DNA of 64,000 bases, taken from assembly GCF_903819435.1 (NCBI RefSeq), contig NZ_CAIJDP010000068.1:310001-374000 (forward strand), written 5' to 3'. The position numbers and the translations under genes are program-made. Below the pieces are notes generated by a model. The model did not search any database, was not told where the DNA came from, and saw nothing but the letters and a program-made list of their open reading frames with translations. The stretch comes from Flavobacterium salmonis. GTDB lineage: Bacteria > Bacteroidota > Bacteroidia > Flavobacteriales > Flavobacteriaceae. Below, piece after piece: positions 26,828 through 35,217 of the stretch. Numbering within the stretch: position 1 is the stretch's first letter; each line of letters starts with the position of its first letter.

Positions 26828-28204
26828 TTACTCCGAAATAAAACAGGAAGCCGGTAAATTAGCCTTATTAAACAAATCGGACTGAATTGTATTTCCCCAT
26901 GCAAATCTTACTTTTGCAGGATTCGGTACTTTTTTACTCATTACGATTACCTGATTATTTTTTATCGAAGCCTCCGCAGGATAAAAAGTTCCATCAGCAC
27001 CGGCAATTTCAAACTGTTTCGTGATTTTATCTTTAAAATGTAATCCATCAGCATAATCAAAAGAAACAATAGCCTTGTTTTTATCCATTTTGATTTCTTT
27101 AAAAAGCGGACCGTTTACCAGATTAGAATTGGTTTTATAAGTATTCACCAATGCTAAATTTGCTAAACGAATTCCAACTGATTTTTTATCTTTCGGGTGA
27201 ATATCAATTGTATCCGAAACGTCACTTATCACGACCATTCCAGTAGTATTGATTTCTTTTAAAAGTTTTCGCTGGGAGTTGCGGAGCGTAACATTTGAAA
27301 AGTTGTTACTGCCTGTTTTAAAAGGTGCAATTTGTACATAATAAAACGGAAAATCATCCTGCCAGCCTTTTCGCCATGAAGTAATCAAGGCCGATAATGT
27401 TTTATCATAAACTTCTGAACCTACATTGGATTCGCCCTGATACCAAAGAGTACCAGCAATTTTAAATCCAACGAATGGATAAATCATCGCATTGTAGGCA
27501 CGTCCCGGCTGCCTTGGTCCGTATTCCTGTTCGTTTAGTTTTTTGGCATTTTCCAATAAAACAGCATCGTTCTGAACGACTTCTTCAGGCATCCAGATTT
27601 CTGCGGGAGTTCCTCCCCAATTGGAAGAAATTAATCCGATGGGAACATTTTTCAAATCTTCTCTTAGGCGTTTGGCAAAGAAGTAGCCCACCGCACTAAA
27701 GTATTTCATGGTTTCCGGAGTCGATTCGGTCCAGTTGCCTAATAAATTATTCTGTGGTGTCGTCGCCGTTAATTTCGGAACTGTAAAAAAACGAATATTA
27801 GGATTCGCAGCATTTTTGGCTTCTTCCTCCCCATTATCGATTCCCCAGCTTACAGACATTTCCATATTGGACTGACCCGAACAAACCCAGACTTCGCCAA
27901 TTAAAATGTTTTTCAGCACCACTTCATTATAGCCTTTTATAGAGATCGAATAAGGACCTCCCGCTTCAGGCGTTTTGATCTTAAATTCCCATTGTGCCTG
28001 ATTGTTTGTTGTAACTTTATATTCCTGATTATTCCAGCTGGAAACCAATTTGATTTCCTCTTTTGGATTGCCCCAGCCCCAAATTTTGACTTCGGAGTTG
28101 CGCTGCAATACCATATTATCGCCAAAAATATTCGGAAGGGAAACGTTTGCCATCATCGTACCTGAAATCAGAGAAAAAACAAACTTAAATATATTATTTT
28201 TCAT
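26828..28204 (-). CDS. Sialate O-acetylesterase-like SGNH carbohydrate esterase
   Basis: A secreted esterase of the SASA/DUF303 family, 458 residues with a signal peptide (about 1-20). Ser112 in VWVCSGQSNME is the nucleophile. LWYQGESNV is the second conserved block, and the His in DIHPKDK, before the conserved VGIRLANLAL, completes the triad. A jelly-roll domain precedes the esterase core. Family members remove acetyl groups from sialic acid, xylan or mannan; next to mannan genes I favour acetyl-mannan. Its start overlaps the stop of the CE2 gene by 11 bp, so the two are translationally coupled. Confidence 0.85.
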   Translation of the reverse strand: MKNNIFKFVFSLISGTMMANVSLPNIFGDNMVLQRNSEVKIWGWGNPKEEIKLVSSWNNQEYKVTTNNQAQWEFKIKTPEAGGPYSISIKGYNEVVLKNILIGEVWVCSGQSNMEMSVSWGIDNGEEEAKNAANPNIRFFTVPKLTATTPQNNLLGNWTESTPETMKYFSAVGYFFAKRLREDLKNVPIGLISSNWGGTPAEIWMPEEVVQNDAVLLENAKKLNEQEYGPRQPGRAYNAMIYPFVGFKIAGTLWYQGESNVGSEVYDKTLSALITSWRKGWQDDFPFYYVQIAPFKTGSNNFSNVTLRNSQRKLLKEINTTGMVVISDVSDTIDIHPKDKKSVGIRLANLALVNTYKTNSNLVNGPLFKEIKMDKNKAIVSFDYADGLHFKDKITKQFEIAGADGTFYPAEASIKNNQVIVMSKKVPNPAKVRFAWGNTIQSDLFNKANLPASCFISE

Positions 28205-29288
28205 TTAGCAGATTTTTTAAAAAAGGACCATATTCGGCAGCCATAATTTTGTGCTCTTCAATATTCGGATGTCCGGAACATCCGCTTGGTGTCATAGGCT
28301 TAAATTTGAAAATCAGAATTGGCTTGTGTGATTTATCAGCATCAAATTCGGCTTTTATCTTATTCAGACAGTCTTCAAAAATTACGGCTTTTTCTCCGTT
28401 TACCATTGGGCTGTTTGTTAAAACCAATTGTGCATTTGGATTATGCTGGTATAACATCTTTATAAAATTGACATAATTCGAAACATACTTTTCAGGACTA
28501 AAAGGCGAACGTTCTTTTGTCCCGTCACCATTAGAAAAATCATTGGTTCCTAAGGCAATGCTGATAATTTCAGGCTGAAAAGCAAAATCATATTTAGGTT
28601 TTGAAGCGTCTTTTGTCAAATACAAATTTTCATAAACAGCAGGCATAATTGGTGCATCAGAACCTTCTTCATTCCAGTTACGGTAAATCCCGATTCCGGA
28701 AACGGAACTCATCAAATAGTCGACATCAATATTTCTTGAAATAATAGGCCCATAAGCATAATAACCATTATGATGATCAAAATATTGACCCTGATCACAC
28801 GGAATCGTTGACGGATCATTTGCTGCACCACTTGTTATGGAATCTCCAATATATTCGATTTTCTTCTTCTTGACAGAAGTTATAGTCATTAATTTTGCTG
28901 TAGTCCCTACAAACAAAACATTTCCCATCGTAGCTTCTGTAGCTTTGTAAATGGTTAGTGTATGCACTTTTTGATTTGAAGTAGCTCTAATATTAAAAGA
29001 CTGGGCAGGACCTTTCTCAACAGTGACTTTTCCCATATACTGACCATCTAATTCTAATACCACATAATTATGATGTTCCCATGAATCGATACTTTGCAGC
29101 GTAACAGCACATTTATTTCCTGAAAAATTAAAGGATACAGACGATGCTGTTCCAATCAGGACAGCTTTATTATCCTCCAGCACGTCAACTCTACCTGCAT
29201 ACAAAAAAGTTTGTGGTTGGGTTTGTGAAATCGAAAGTACTGAAATCAACAAAAACAAAATTAAAAGTGGTATTTTTTTGATAAACAT
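28194..29288 (-). CDS. CE2-type acetyl esterase (jelly roll plus SGNH domain)
   Basis: A secreted 364-residue enzyme (signal peptide to about residue 22, SISQTQ). The N-terminal beta-sandwich (25-135) contains SIDSWEHHNYVVLELDG. The SGNH domain has block I Ser150 in IEYIGDSITSG, block III GTNDFS, and the late CSGHPNIEEH that supplies the catalytic His. This two-domain layout is that of carbohydrate esterase family 2, whose members deacetylate xylan and glucomannan, often at O-6. It is the first gene of the CE2-SASA unit, followed by GH3 after a repeat-filled gap. Confidence 0.85.
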   Translation of the reverse strand: MFIKKIPLLILFLLISVLSISQTQPQTFLYAGRVDVLEDNKAVLIGTASSVSFNFSGNKCAVTLQSIDSWEHHNYVVLELDGQYMGKVTVEKGPAQSFNIRATSNQKVHTLTIYKATEATMGNVLFVGTTAKLMTITSVKKKKIEYIGDSITSGAANDPSTIPCDQGQYFDHHNGYYAYGPIISRNIDVDYLMSSVSGIGIYRNWNEEGSDAPIMPAVYENLYLTKDASKPKYDFAFQPEIISIALGTNDFSNGDGTKERSPFSPEKYVSNYVNFIKMLYQHNPNAQLVLTNSPMVNGEKAVIFEDCLNKIKAEFDADKSHKPILIFKFKPMTPSGCSGHPNIEEHKIMAAEYGPFLKNLLNEK

Positions 29289-29319
29289 AATTTATTCGTT
29301 AAAATATAAATACATTTCA

Positions 29320-29327
29320 CAAATATA
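29320..29327 (-). promoter_or_regulatory. Possible -7 box for the CE2/SASA esterase transcript
   Basis: On the minus strand the bases read TATATTTG, a full TAnnTTTG match, 32 bp upstream of the CE2 start. No -33 TTG at the standard spacing was found. Confidence 0.4.
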
Positions 29328-29472
29328 TCCGAATTACATTTTACAGAAAGATACTAAAATGTCAAAAAGTAATAAAAAAACACCAAAAAGCATTTGTCCG
29401 ATTTCACCTCTTTTTTGATATTCTGACTAAACGCCTTATCTTTATAAACTAATATTTTTATCTGCCCCAAAA

Positions 29473-29982
29473 ATGAAAACTACTGTTCCTGTCCTACTTC
29501 TTCTGTTTATTATTTTGTTTTCTTCTTTTACTTTAAAAAAAAACAATAAAATGCAATCTGATTCGGTTAAAATCCAGACTGCAATTGAGCGGGATTCAAT
29601 TATTTCGTATGCAAAACAACATCTAGGAACACGATATTTATATGCAAGCAGCAATCCCGGCAAAGGATTTGACTGTTCGGGGTTTGTCTATTATGTCTTC
29701 AAAAATTTTGGTTTAACCTTACCGAGAAGTTCAGGTGGTTATAAAAACATAGGTAAGTCTTTAAAACCTGAGGAATTTAAAGTAGGAGATGTATTAGTAT
29801 TTTATGGATACAAAGACAGAAATGTTATAGGGCACGTTGGCATCATCTGTGAAGCTAACGGAATGCAGTCCAAATTTATACACGCATCCTCCGGAAAAGC
29901 ACAAAAAGTTACGATCACGGCACTTGATGAAGAGCATTATACCCGACGTTTTTATAAATGTGTTGATGTTTTGTCTGAATAA
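29473..29982 (+). CDS. NlpC/P60 family peptidoglycan endopeptidase
   Basis: A 169-residue protein with an N-terminal hydrophobic export segment (about 1-20) and a C-terminal NlpC/P60 (C40) papain-like domain. The catalytic Cys68 is in FDCSGFVYYVF, His121 in GHVGII, and the third polar residue lies in FIHASS. Such enzymes cut D-Glu-gamma-diaminopimelate bonds in the cell wall. It stands alone between divergent and convergent neighbours. Its closeness to the L,D-transpeptidase gene is thematic but not an operon, as they are on opposite strands. Confidence 0.9.
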   Translation: MKTTVPVLLLLFIILFSSFTLKKNNKMQSDSVKIQTAIERDSIISYAKQHLGTRYLYASSNPGKGFDCSGFVYYVFKNFGLTLPRSSGGYKNIGKSLKPEEFKVGDVLVFYGYKDRNVIGHVGIICEANGMQSKFIHASSGKAQKVTITALDEEHYTRRFYKCVDVLSE

Positions 29983-30040
29983 TTTTTCACAACCCGAGGC
30001 GCCTTTAGCAAACATGCTAAGAATTTTACAAAATGTTTTT

Positions 30041-30145
30041 TCACGCAGATTTAAAAAGATTTAATTAGATTTTTTCATTGAGACATGCCAAAAAAAATCT
30101 AATTAAATCTTTTTAAATCTAATGTAATCTGCCAAAATCTGCGTA
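30041..30145. repeat. Inverted-repeat spacer element, family C, copy 2
   Basis: A 105-base nested palindrome. Outer arms TCACGCAGATTT and AAATCTGCGT match copy 1 at 24166-24217. Inner arms AAAGATTTAATTAGATTTTTT and its complement (30053-30110 region) make a very long stem. It lies between two convergent genes (NlpC/P60 and L,D-transpeptidase), so it could terminate both. Confidence 0.75.
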
Positions 30146-30168
30146 AAAAATTAACTTAGCTGCCTTAT

Positions 30169-31746
30169 TCACTCTTCTGTCAATAACTTGATAAGACTTT
30201 CGTCTCTTTGATAAATATCTTTGTAAAAATTCAGCTGCCCTTCGCGATCAACCCAGGCGGTAAAATAGCCAATATAAACCGGAACTTTTTTCTTCAAAGT
30301 ATACCAGCTTTCTTTTCCCGCATGCATGGCTTTGTCAATTCTTTCCGGAGTCCATTTTGGATCTACTTTTAATAATTCGATGGCAAGTTCACGTGGTTTT
30401 GCTACACGTACGCAGCCATGACTAAAAGCCCTGCTTTCTCTTTCGAACAGACTTTTTGCGGGCGTATCATGCAGATAGATGTTACTGGAATTTGGAAATA
30501 AAAACTTAACCAGCCCTAGTGAGTTATTTTTCCCTGGAAGCTGTCTTACGGCTCCGTTATTCCATTCCAGGTTTTTCTTTGCCAGATAGTCTTTGTCTTT
30601 TGTCATTCCGGGTTTAATTTCGCTTTTGATAATACTTGGCGGAACATTCCAGTACGGACTAAAAACAATATTATTCATCATTCCGCTGAAAACAACTGTT
30701 TTTGTCATTGTCCTGCCCACCACAACCGGTGATATAAAGGTAATTTTACCATCTTCGACTATATACAATCTAAATTCCGGAATATTAACTTCGATATACT
30801 TTTTGCCTTTTTCCAATTCAGGGTCAATCCAGCGGCAGCGCTCCATGTTGGCAATAATCGTTTTGATTCGGTCAGAAACCGGAATATTCAAATCATTGAT
30901 ATGCTCTAATAAAATCGTATTCTTTGGTGTATAACCATGACGCAATTCGTAATTTTTGACTGCCTTCATTAAAACCGTATCACAAACAGCACTTTTGTTA
31001 TCCTCCTTAATATCTCCAGTTACAAAAAGTCTCTCTCTGATTTGACCAATTATTGTCGAAGAATCTCCTAATTTTAAACCTTTATAATCTTCATTAACTT
31101 CAATTGTTTTCCAGCCTCCATTTTTTTCAATGTCTCTGTATTGATGAAGTGCATCGCGAAGCTTGTAATACTGGCTGAACATTTTACTCTTCTTATCATC
31201 ACTTATAGTTGATTTTTCAAAAATAGAATCGGTTAAAACCTGATAATTGAGTTTTTTTCGCGGAAGCAGCCATTCTAATGAAATCGATGTTTTTTCGTCA
31301 AAACCTCTGTATACTTTTTCGGCATAATAGAAATACAAATTGGTAATCATCAAATCGGTATTGACTTTTGAAAGCTTGTTTACCGAATTGTTTTCAAAAA
31401 TGGAATTGATTTCTTTGTACGGAAAATTGGCTTTCAAACCTTCATTTTCCAAACCTTTATATTTATCATACAAAGTATTTCCGAACTCAACAACGCCTTT
31501 GTTATCAAGCCATAATTGAGTCGATTGTTTTTTGATGTATAAAGCAGCAACCTCATCCTGAAAATTTTTAAGTTTCGGATATGTTTCATAAAATCCCGCG
31601 ATTGCAAGGCTGTCAATTGAAAGCTTAAGTTCCGGTATTACAACCTTCTCTTCTTTTTGGTTTCCCTCTTTTTTATCTCCTTTTGAATTACATGAAACAG
31701 CAATAAAAACAAGCATAATAACAGCAAACCTGTACCAAATTTTCAT
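30169..31746 (-). CDS. L,D-transpeptidase (YcbB/LdtD-like), lipoprotein
   Basis: This protein cross-links peptidoglycan or attaches proteins to it via L,D bonds in the periplasm. A lipoprotein signal peptide ends at AVSC, followed by a Lys/Glu-rich linker. An N-terminal scaffold region (about 45-240) and a peptidoglycan-binding-like segment (about 230-290, TPKNTILLEHIN) precede the YkuD catalytic domain (about 310-480) with IYLHDTPAKSLF and SHGCVRV, where Cys445 is the nucleophile. Length 525, close to E. coli LdtD. It is separated from the upstream DUF1573 gene by a terminator. Confidence 0.92.
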   Translation of the reverse strand: MKIWYRFAVIMLVFIAVSCNSKGDKKEGNQKEEKVVIPELKLSIDSLAIAGFYETYPKLKNFQDEVAALYIKKQSTQLWLDNKGVVEFGNTLYDKYKGLENEGLKANFPYKEINSIFENNSVNKLSKVNTDLMITNLYFYYAEKVYRGFDEKTSISLEWLLPRKKLNYQVLTDSIFEKSTISDDKKSKMFSQYYKLRDALHQYRDIEKNGGWKTIEVNEDYKGLKLGDSSTIIGQIRERLFVTGDIKEDNKSAVCDTVLMKAVKNYELRHGYTPKNTILLEHINDLNIPVSDRIKTIIANMERCRWIDPELEKGKKYIEVNIPEFRLYIVEDGKITFISPVVVGRTMTKTVVFSGMMNNIVFSPYWNVPPSIIKSEIKPGMTKDKDYLAKKNLEWNNGAVRQLPGKNNSLGLVKFLFPNSSNIYLHDTPAKSLFERESRAFSHGCVRVAKPRELAIELLKVDPKWTPERIDKAMHAGKESWYTLKKKVPVYIGYFTAWVDREGQLNFYKDIYQRDESLIKLLTEE

Positions 31747-31816
31747 AATGATTTTTTTAATAAAAATAGAAAAGTTTTAGTAAAAACAAATTCATTCTCA
31801 AATAATATTTTGGCAT

Positions 31817-31852
31817 AAAAAAACTCCGGTCACATCACATGACCGGAGTTTT
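31817..31852 (-). terminator. Terminator of the DUF1573 gene
   Basis: AAAACTCCGGTCA and TGACCGGAGTTTT form a 13-bp stem with a seven-base loop. The T-run lies on the minus strand, directly after the DUF1573 stop at 31878. Confidence 0.85.
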
Positions 31853-31877
31853 CCCCCTTTATATAATCAACTTTATT

Positions 31878-32291
31878 TTAGATAACTGTTCCTTTCAAAG
31901 TCAGGACTTTAGGAGTTGTTTCTCCACTCGTTGTAACTGTAACCGTTTTGGTAAAAGCTCCTTTGTTTGCCGCATTATAAGTTGCTGTAACTTTTGCAGA
32001 TTTACCAGGAAGAATTGGCTCTTTAGTATAATCTGTTGCGGTACAGCCGCATGAACCTTGTACATTTGTAATTACGACAGCTGTTTTTCCGGTATTTTTA
32101 AATTCGAAAACAATTGCTTTTGGAGTTCCTTGCGGAATTTGCCCCACATCAATTGTTTCTGCTTTCCATACAATAGCAGAAGCATCAAACTTACTTTCTA
32201 CTTTTGAAGCGATCACTTTTATAGGTGTAATTGCCGAAAAGGACATTAATCCTAATGCTAATGCCAACATTGTAATTTTTAAAATTTTCAT
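31878..32291 (-). CDS. DUF1573 secreted protein
   Basis: A small exported protein of 137 residues from the ATG at 32291 (MKILKITM), which gives a proper Sec signal peptide (to about residue 23). A longer frame to 32378 would run back through the likely promoter at 32334 and is rejected. The mature part is one DUF1573 Ig-like beta-sandwich (FEFKNTGKTAVVITNVQGSCGCTATDY in parts: FEFKNTG, GSCGCT). The CGC motif is a hallmark of the family. The role of these abundant Bacteroidota proteins is unknown. It has its own promoter and terminator, so it is monocistronic. Confidence 0.88.
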   Translation of the reverse strand: MKILKITMLALALGLMSFSAITPIKVIASKVESKFDASAIVWKAETIDVGQIPQGTPKAIVFEFKNTGKTAVVITNVQGSCGCTATDYTKEPILPGKSAKVTATYNAANKGAFTKTVTVTTSGETTPKVLTLKGTVI

Positions 32292-32333
32292 AGTATATTT
32301 ATTTAAATTGGTAAATGGTTTAATTTTATATTT

Positions 32334-32341
32334 CAAAAGTA
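32334..32341 (-). promoter_or_regulatory. Possible -7 box of the DUF1573 gene
   Basis: On the minus strand the bases read TACTTTTG, matching TAnnTTTG, 43 bp upstream of the chosen ATG. It decides against the longer reading frame, which starts upstream of it. Confidence 0.45.
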
Positions 32342-32457
32342 CCTTACAAAAAATCAATTCGCTGTTAACCGGTTTCAAATGTTTGTTAATGACCTGTTAA
32401 CCGCTGTTTTTAATTTAAAATTTGATTAATATTACACTTTCTAAAAAGCAGGTTCCC

Positions 32458-33720
32458 TTGAAAGTAAACAGACTCAACAGCATCATTATCCTCGGATTAA
32501 TAGCCATTATCGGTATATTGATTGCTCAATTACTGTGGACAAAAGAAGCTTTTACATTAGAACAAAAAAAGCTGAGCCAGAAAACACATATTGCCCTGCT
32601 GGAAGTCGCAAAAAAATTATATGAAGGCACTAATCACGAATTGCCGGCACAAAATCCGGTACAGAAAATTGCCAATGACTATTATATTGTAAACATTGAT
32701 AATGATTTTGAACCTGATATTCTGGAGTTTTATCTGAAAACTGAATTTAAAAAAATGAATATCACGACAGATTTTGAATACGCCATGTACAACTGTCAAA
32801 GCGACGAAATGATTTATGGAAATTACGTTTCATTATCTGAAAAGCAAAAAGTAAAACAAACCGTTTATTTCCCTAAACACAAAAATCTGGTTTATTATTT
32901 TGCAGTTCGGTTTCCGCACGAAACTACTTATTTATTTAGTTCGATGCGTTTTTGGTTTTTACTATCTATTCTACTGATTTTTATTTTACTGATTTACGTT
33001 TACTCTATTTTCACTCTTTTACAGCAAAAAAAATATTCTGAGTTACAGCGCGATTTCATCAATAACATGACACACGAATTTAAAACGCCTTTATCTTCTA
33101 TTTTAATTGCTTCGAAATATTTAGCTGAGCAAAACCTAATCAAAGAAGATAAAAAACTTCATACCTACACCAATATCATTATCAATCAGGGCCAAAAGTT
33201 AAATCATCATATTGAGAAGATCCTAAATATTGCCAAATCTGATTATACCACTTTAGAATTAAAAAAGGAATCGTTTTTAATTATTCCTGTTATTGAAGAA
33301 ACAATTGAAAATATTGTTTTAAAATATCCCGAAGCTGTCATTAAAATAGATTCTCTTTCGAAAGAGTATCAACTTGAAACAGATACTTTTCATTTTGCTA
33401 ACCTAATTTATAATTTACTGGATAATGCTGTAAAATATTGTGATACAAAACCTGAAATCACGATCAGAATAATTAAAGAAACTTCTGTTTTAAAATTAGA
33501 ATGTATTGATAACGGAATTGGAATTGCTTCAAAAAACTTATCTTTTATATTTGATAAATTTTACCGGATCCAAAACGAAAAAAGCAACGAAGTCAATGGT
33601 TTTGGACTTGGATTATATTACGTAAAAAAGATTTGCAACTTACAAAACTGGAAAATTTCAGCTGTAAACAACTTAACAAAAGGCATTACCATAATATTAT
33701 CTATTCCTTATAAAAAATGA
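32458..33720 (+). CDS. Sensor histidine kinase
   Basis: A membrane kinase of about 420 residues. Transmembrane helix 1 (about 7-27, IIILGLIAIIGILIAQLLW), a periplasmic sensor of about 135 residues without a recognised domain, transmembrane helix 2 (about 165-188), then HisKA with His206 in NNMTHEFKTPLSS, and HATPase_c with the N box NLLDNAVKY, G1 DNGIGIA and G2 FGLGLYYV. No in-frame ATG precedes residue 100, so the start is non-canonical: TTG at 32458 (reading MKVNRLN) is preferred, TTG at 32422 is the alternative. Its stop overlaps the regulator's start by four bases (ATGA). Confidence 0.9.
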   Translation: MKVNRLNSIIILGLIAIIGILIAQLLWTKEAFTLEQKKLSQKTHIALLEVAKKLYEGTNHELPAQNPVQKIANDYYIVNIDNDFEPDILEFYLKTEFKKMNITTDFEYAMYNCQSDEMIYGNYVSLSEKQKVKQTVYFPKHKNLVYYFAVRFPHETTYLFSSMRFWFLLSILLIFILLIYVYSIFTLLQQKKYSELQRDFINNMTHEFKTPLSSILIASKYLAEQNLIKEDKKLHTYTNIIINQGQKLNHHIEKILNIAKSDYTTLELKKESFLIIPVIEETIENIVLKYPEAVIKIDSLSKEYQLETDTFHFANLIYNLLDNAVKYCDTKPEITIRIIKETSVLKLECIDNGIGIASKNLSFIFDKFYRIQNEKSNEVNGFGLGLYYVKKICNLQNWKISAVNNLTKGITIILSIPYKK

Positions 33721-34400
33721 TGAAAAGCAAAATACTTTATACCGAAGATGATGAAACTCTGGCATTTTTGACTAAAGATAATCTGGAGCAGAATAATTAT
33801 GAAGTGATTCATTGTCCTGATGGAAAATCAGGTTTAGAGTCTTTTAGAGATCAGCATTTTGATATTTGCATTTTTGATATTATGATGCCAAAAATGGATG
33901 GTTTTGAACTGGCAGAAGAAATTCGAAAAATAGACACTAACATTCCTATTATCTTTCTTTCGGCCAAAACTTTAAAAGAAGATCGAATCAAAGGATTGCG
34001 TTTGGGTGCCGATGATTATTTGGTAAAGCCTTTTAGCATTGAAGAATTGATGCTGAAAATTGAAGTTTTTCTAAAGCGTTCTCAGAAAAACAGCAAGGTC
34101 GAAAAATCGATTTACGAAATTGGTAAATATCAATTTGATACTAAAAATTTTATTCTTTTTAATGCGGAAGAAAAAATTGGTCTGACACAACGCGAAGCCG
34201 AATTGCTGAAACTATTTCTGGACAATAAAAATACGGTTTTAAAGAGAGAGCAGATTTTAACAGCGCTTTGGGGAACCGATGATTATTTTATGGGACGAAG
34301 CCTGGATGTTTTTATTTCACGTCTTCGTAAGATTTTAGCCAATGAAAAAGGTATTTCTATTGAAAACCTGCATGGAATCGGATTTAAGTTTGTAATGTAA
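33717..34400 (+). CDS. OmpR/PhoB-family response regulator
   Basis: A 227-residue partner of the preceding kinase. The receiver domain has acidic pair Glu10-Asp11, phospho-acceptor Asp54 in FDICIFDIMMP and Lys104 in YLVKPF. The C-terminal winged helix (about 135-226) contains LTQREAELLKLF and GRSLDVFISRLRKIL. The four-base overlap with the kinase gene shows coupling. Target genes are not apparent; the pair lies between DUF1573 and a metallo-hydrolase gene. Confidence 0.94.
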   Translation: MMKSKILYTEDDETLAFLTKDNLEQNNYEVIHCPDGKSGLESFRDQHFDICIFDIMMPKMDGFELAEEIRKIDTNIPIIFLSAKTLKEDRIKGLRLGADDYLVKPFSIEELMLKIEVFLKRSQKNSKVEKSIYEIGKYQFDTKNFILFNAEEKIGLTQREAELLKLFLDNKNTVLKREQILTALWGTDDYFMGRSLDVFISRLRKILANEKGISIENLHGIGFKFVM

Positions 34401-34454
34401 TTTACAGATTATGATTATAAAAAATTTCGTATTTTTAATAGTAAACTTTTAGAT

Positions 34455-35217
34455 ATGAAACTGCATCATCTACGAAATGCGACTTTAGTCATTGAAACAG
34501 AAAAGCATGTCCTTTTAATTGACCCCATGTTAGGTAAAAGGAAAACTATCGCTCCTTTTACCCTTTTTCGTTATCAGCCAAAAAGAAATCCGCTGACGGC
34601 ACTTCCTAAAAACAGCAGGGAAATTTTGAGTAAAGTCACTCATTGTCTGATAACACATTTGCATCCGGACCATCTTGATAAAGCCGGCGAAGTTTTTCTA
34701 AAAAGAAAATCAATTCCGGTGATTTGCAGTATTAAAGACGAAAAAAAGATAACGCAGCGAGGTTTAACCGTGATACAAACTTTGGAGTACTGGAAACCTC
34801 AAAATTTTCTGGACGGAAAAATAACGGGTATTCCGGCCGTTCACGGATATGGCTTTATCGCCAAATTAATGGGAAATGTAATGGGCTTTTTTATAGAACT
34901 TCTGAATGAAAAAACGATTTACATCAGTTCTGATACCATTTTCACAAAAGATACAGAAAAAGTCCTTACCGAACTAAAACCTGATATTGCGACTGTAGCC
35001 TGTGGCACAGCAAGATTAGATTTTGGGCAGCCATTATTAATGCGAATGAATGACATTCTTAAATTTGCCGCTGGCACCCTGGAAAGTTTTTGCCAATCAT
35101 TTAGAGGCTCTAAACCATTGTCCGACAACAAGGGAAGAATTAAAAAAGGCTTTGGCCGAAAATAATCTTTTATCCAAAACGGCTGTTCCTAATGATGGGG
35201 AATGTGTGGAATACTGA
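34455..35217 (+). pseudogene. UlaG-like metallo-beta-lactamase-fold hydrolase, frameshifted near the C-terminus
   Basis: The frame from 34455 gives a clean MBL fold: LLIDPMLG, the metal motif THLHPDHLD (His68, His70, Asp72, His73), IPAVHGYG and YISSDTIF. After about residue 204 the frame loses family character and ends at 35165. In the +1 frame, from about 35074 to the TGA at 35215-35217, the sequence reads APWKVFANHLEALNHCPTTR and on to VEY, which is the expected family C-terminus including its last His. A one-base insertion (or two-base loss) near 35067-35076 (GCCGCTGGCACC) explains this. The joined product would be about 253 residues. It could be a real inactivation or a sequencing error. 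The restored gene ends exactly where the convergent radical SAM gene ends. Confidence 0.82.
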
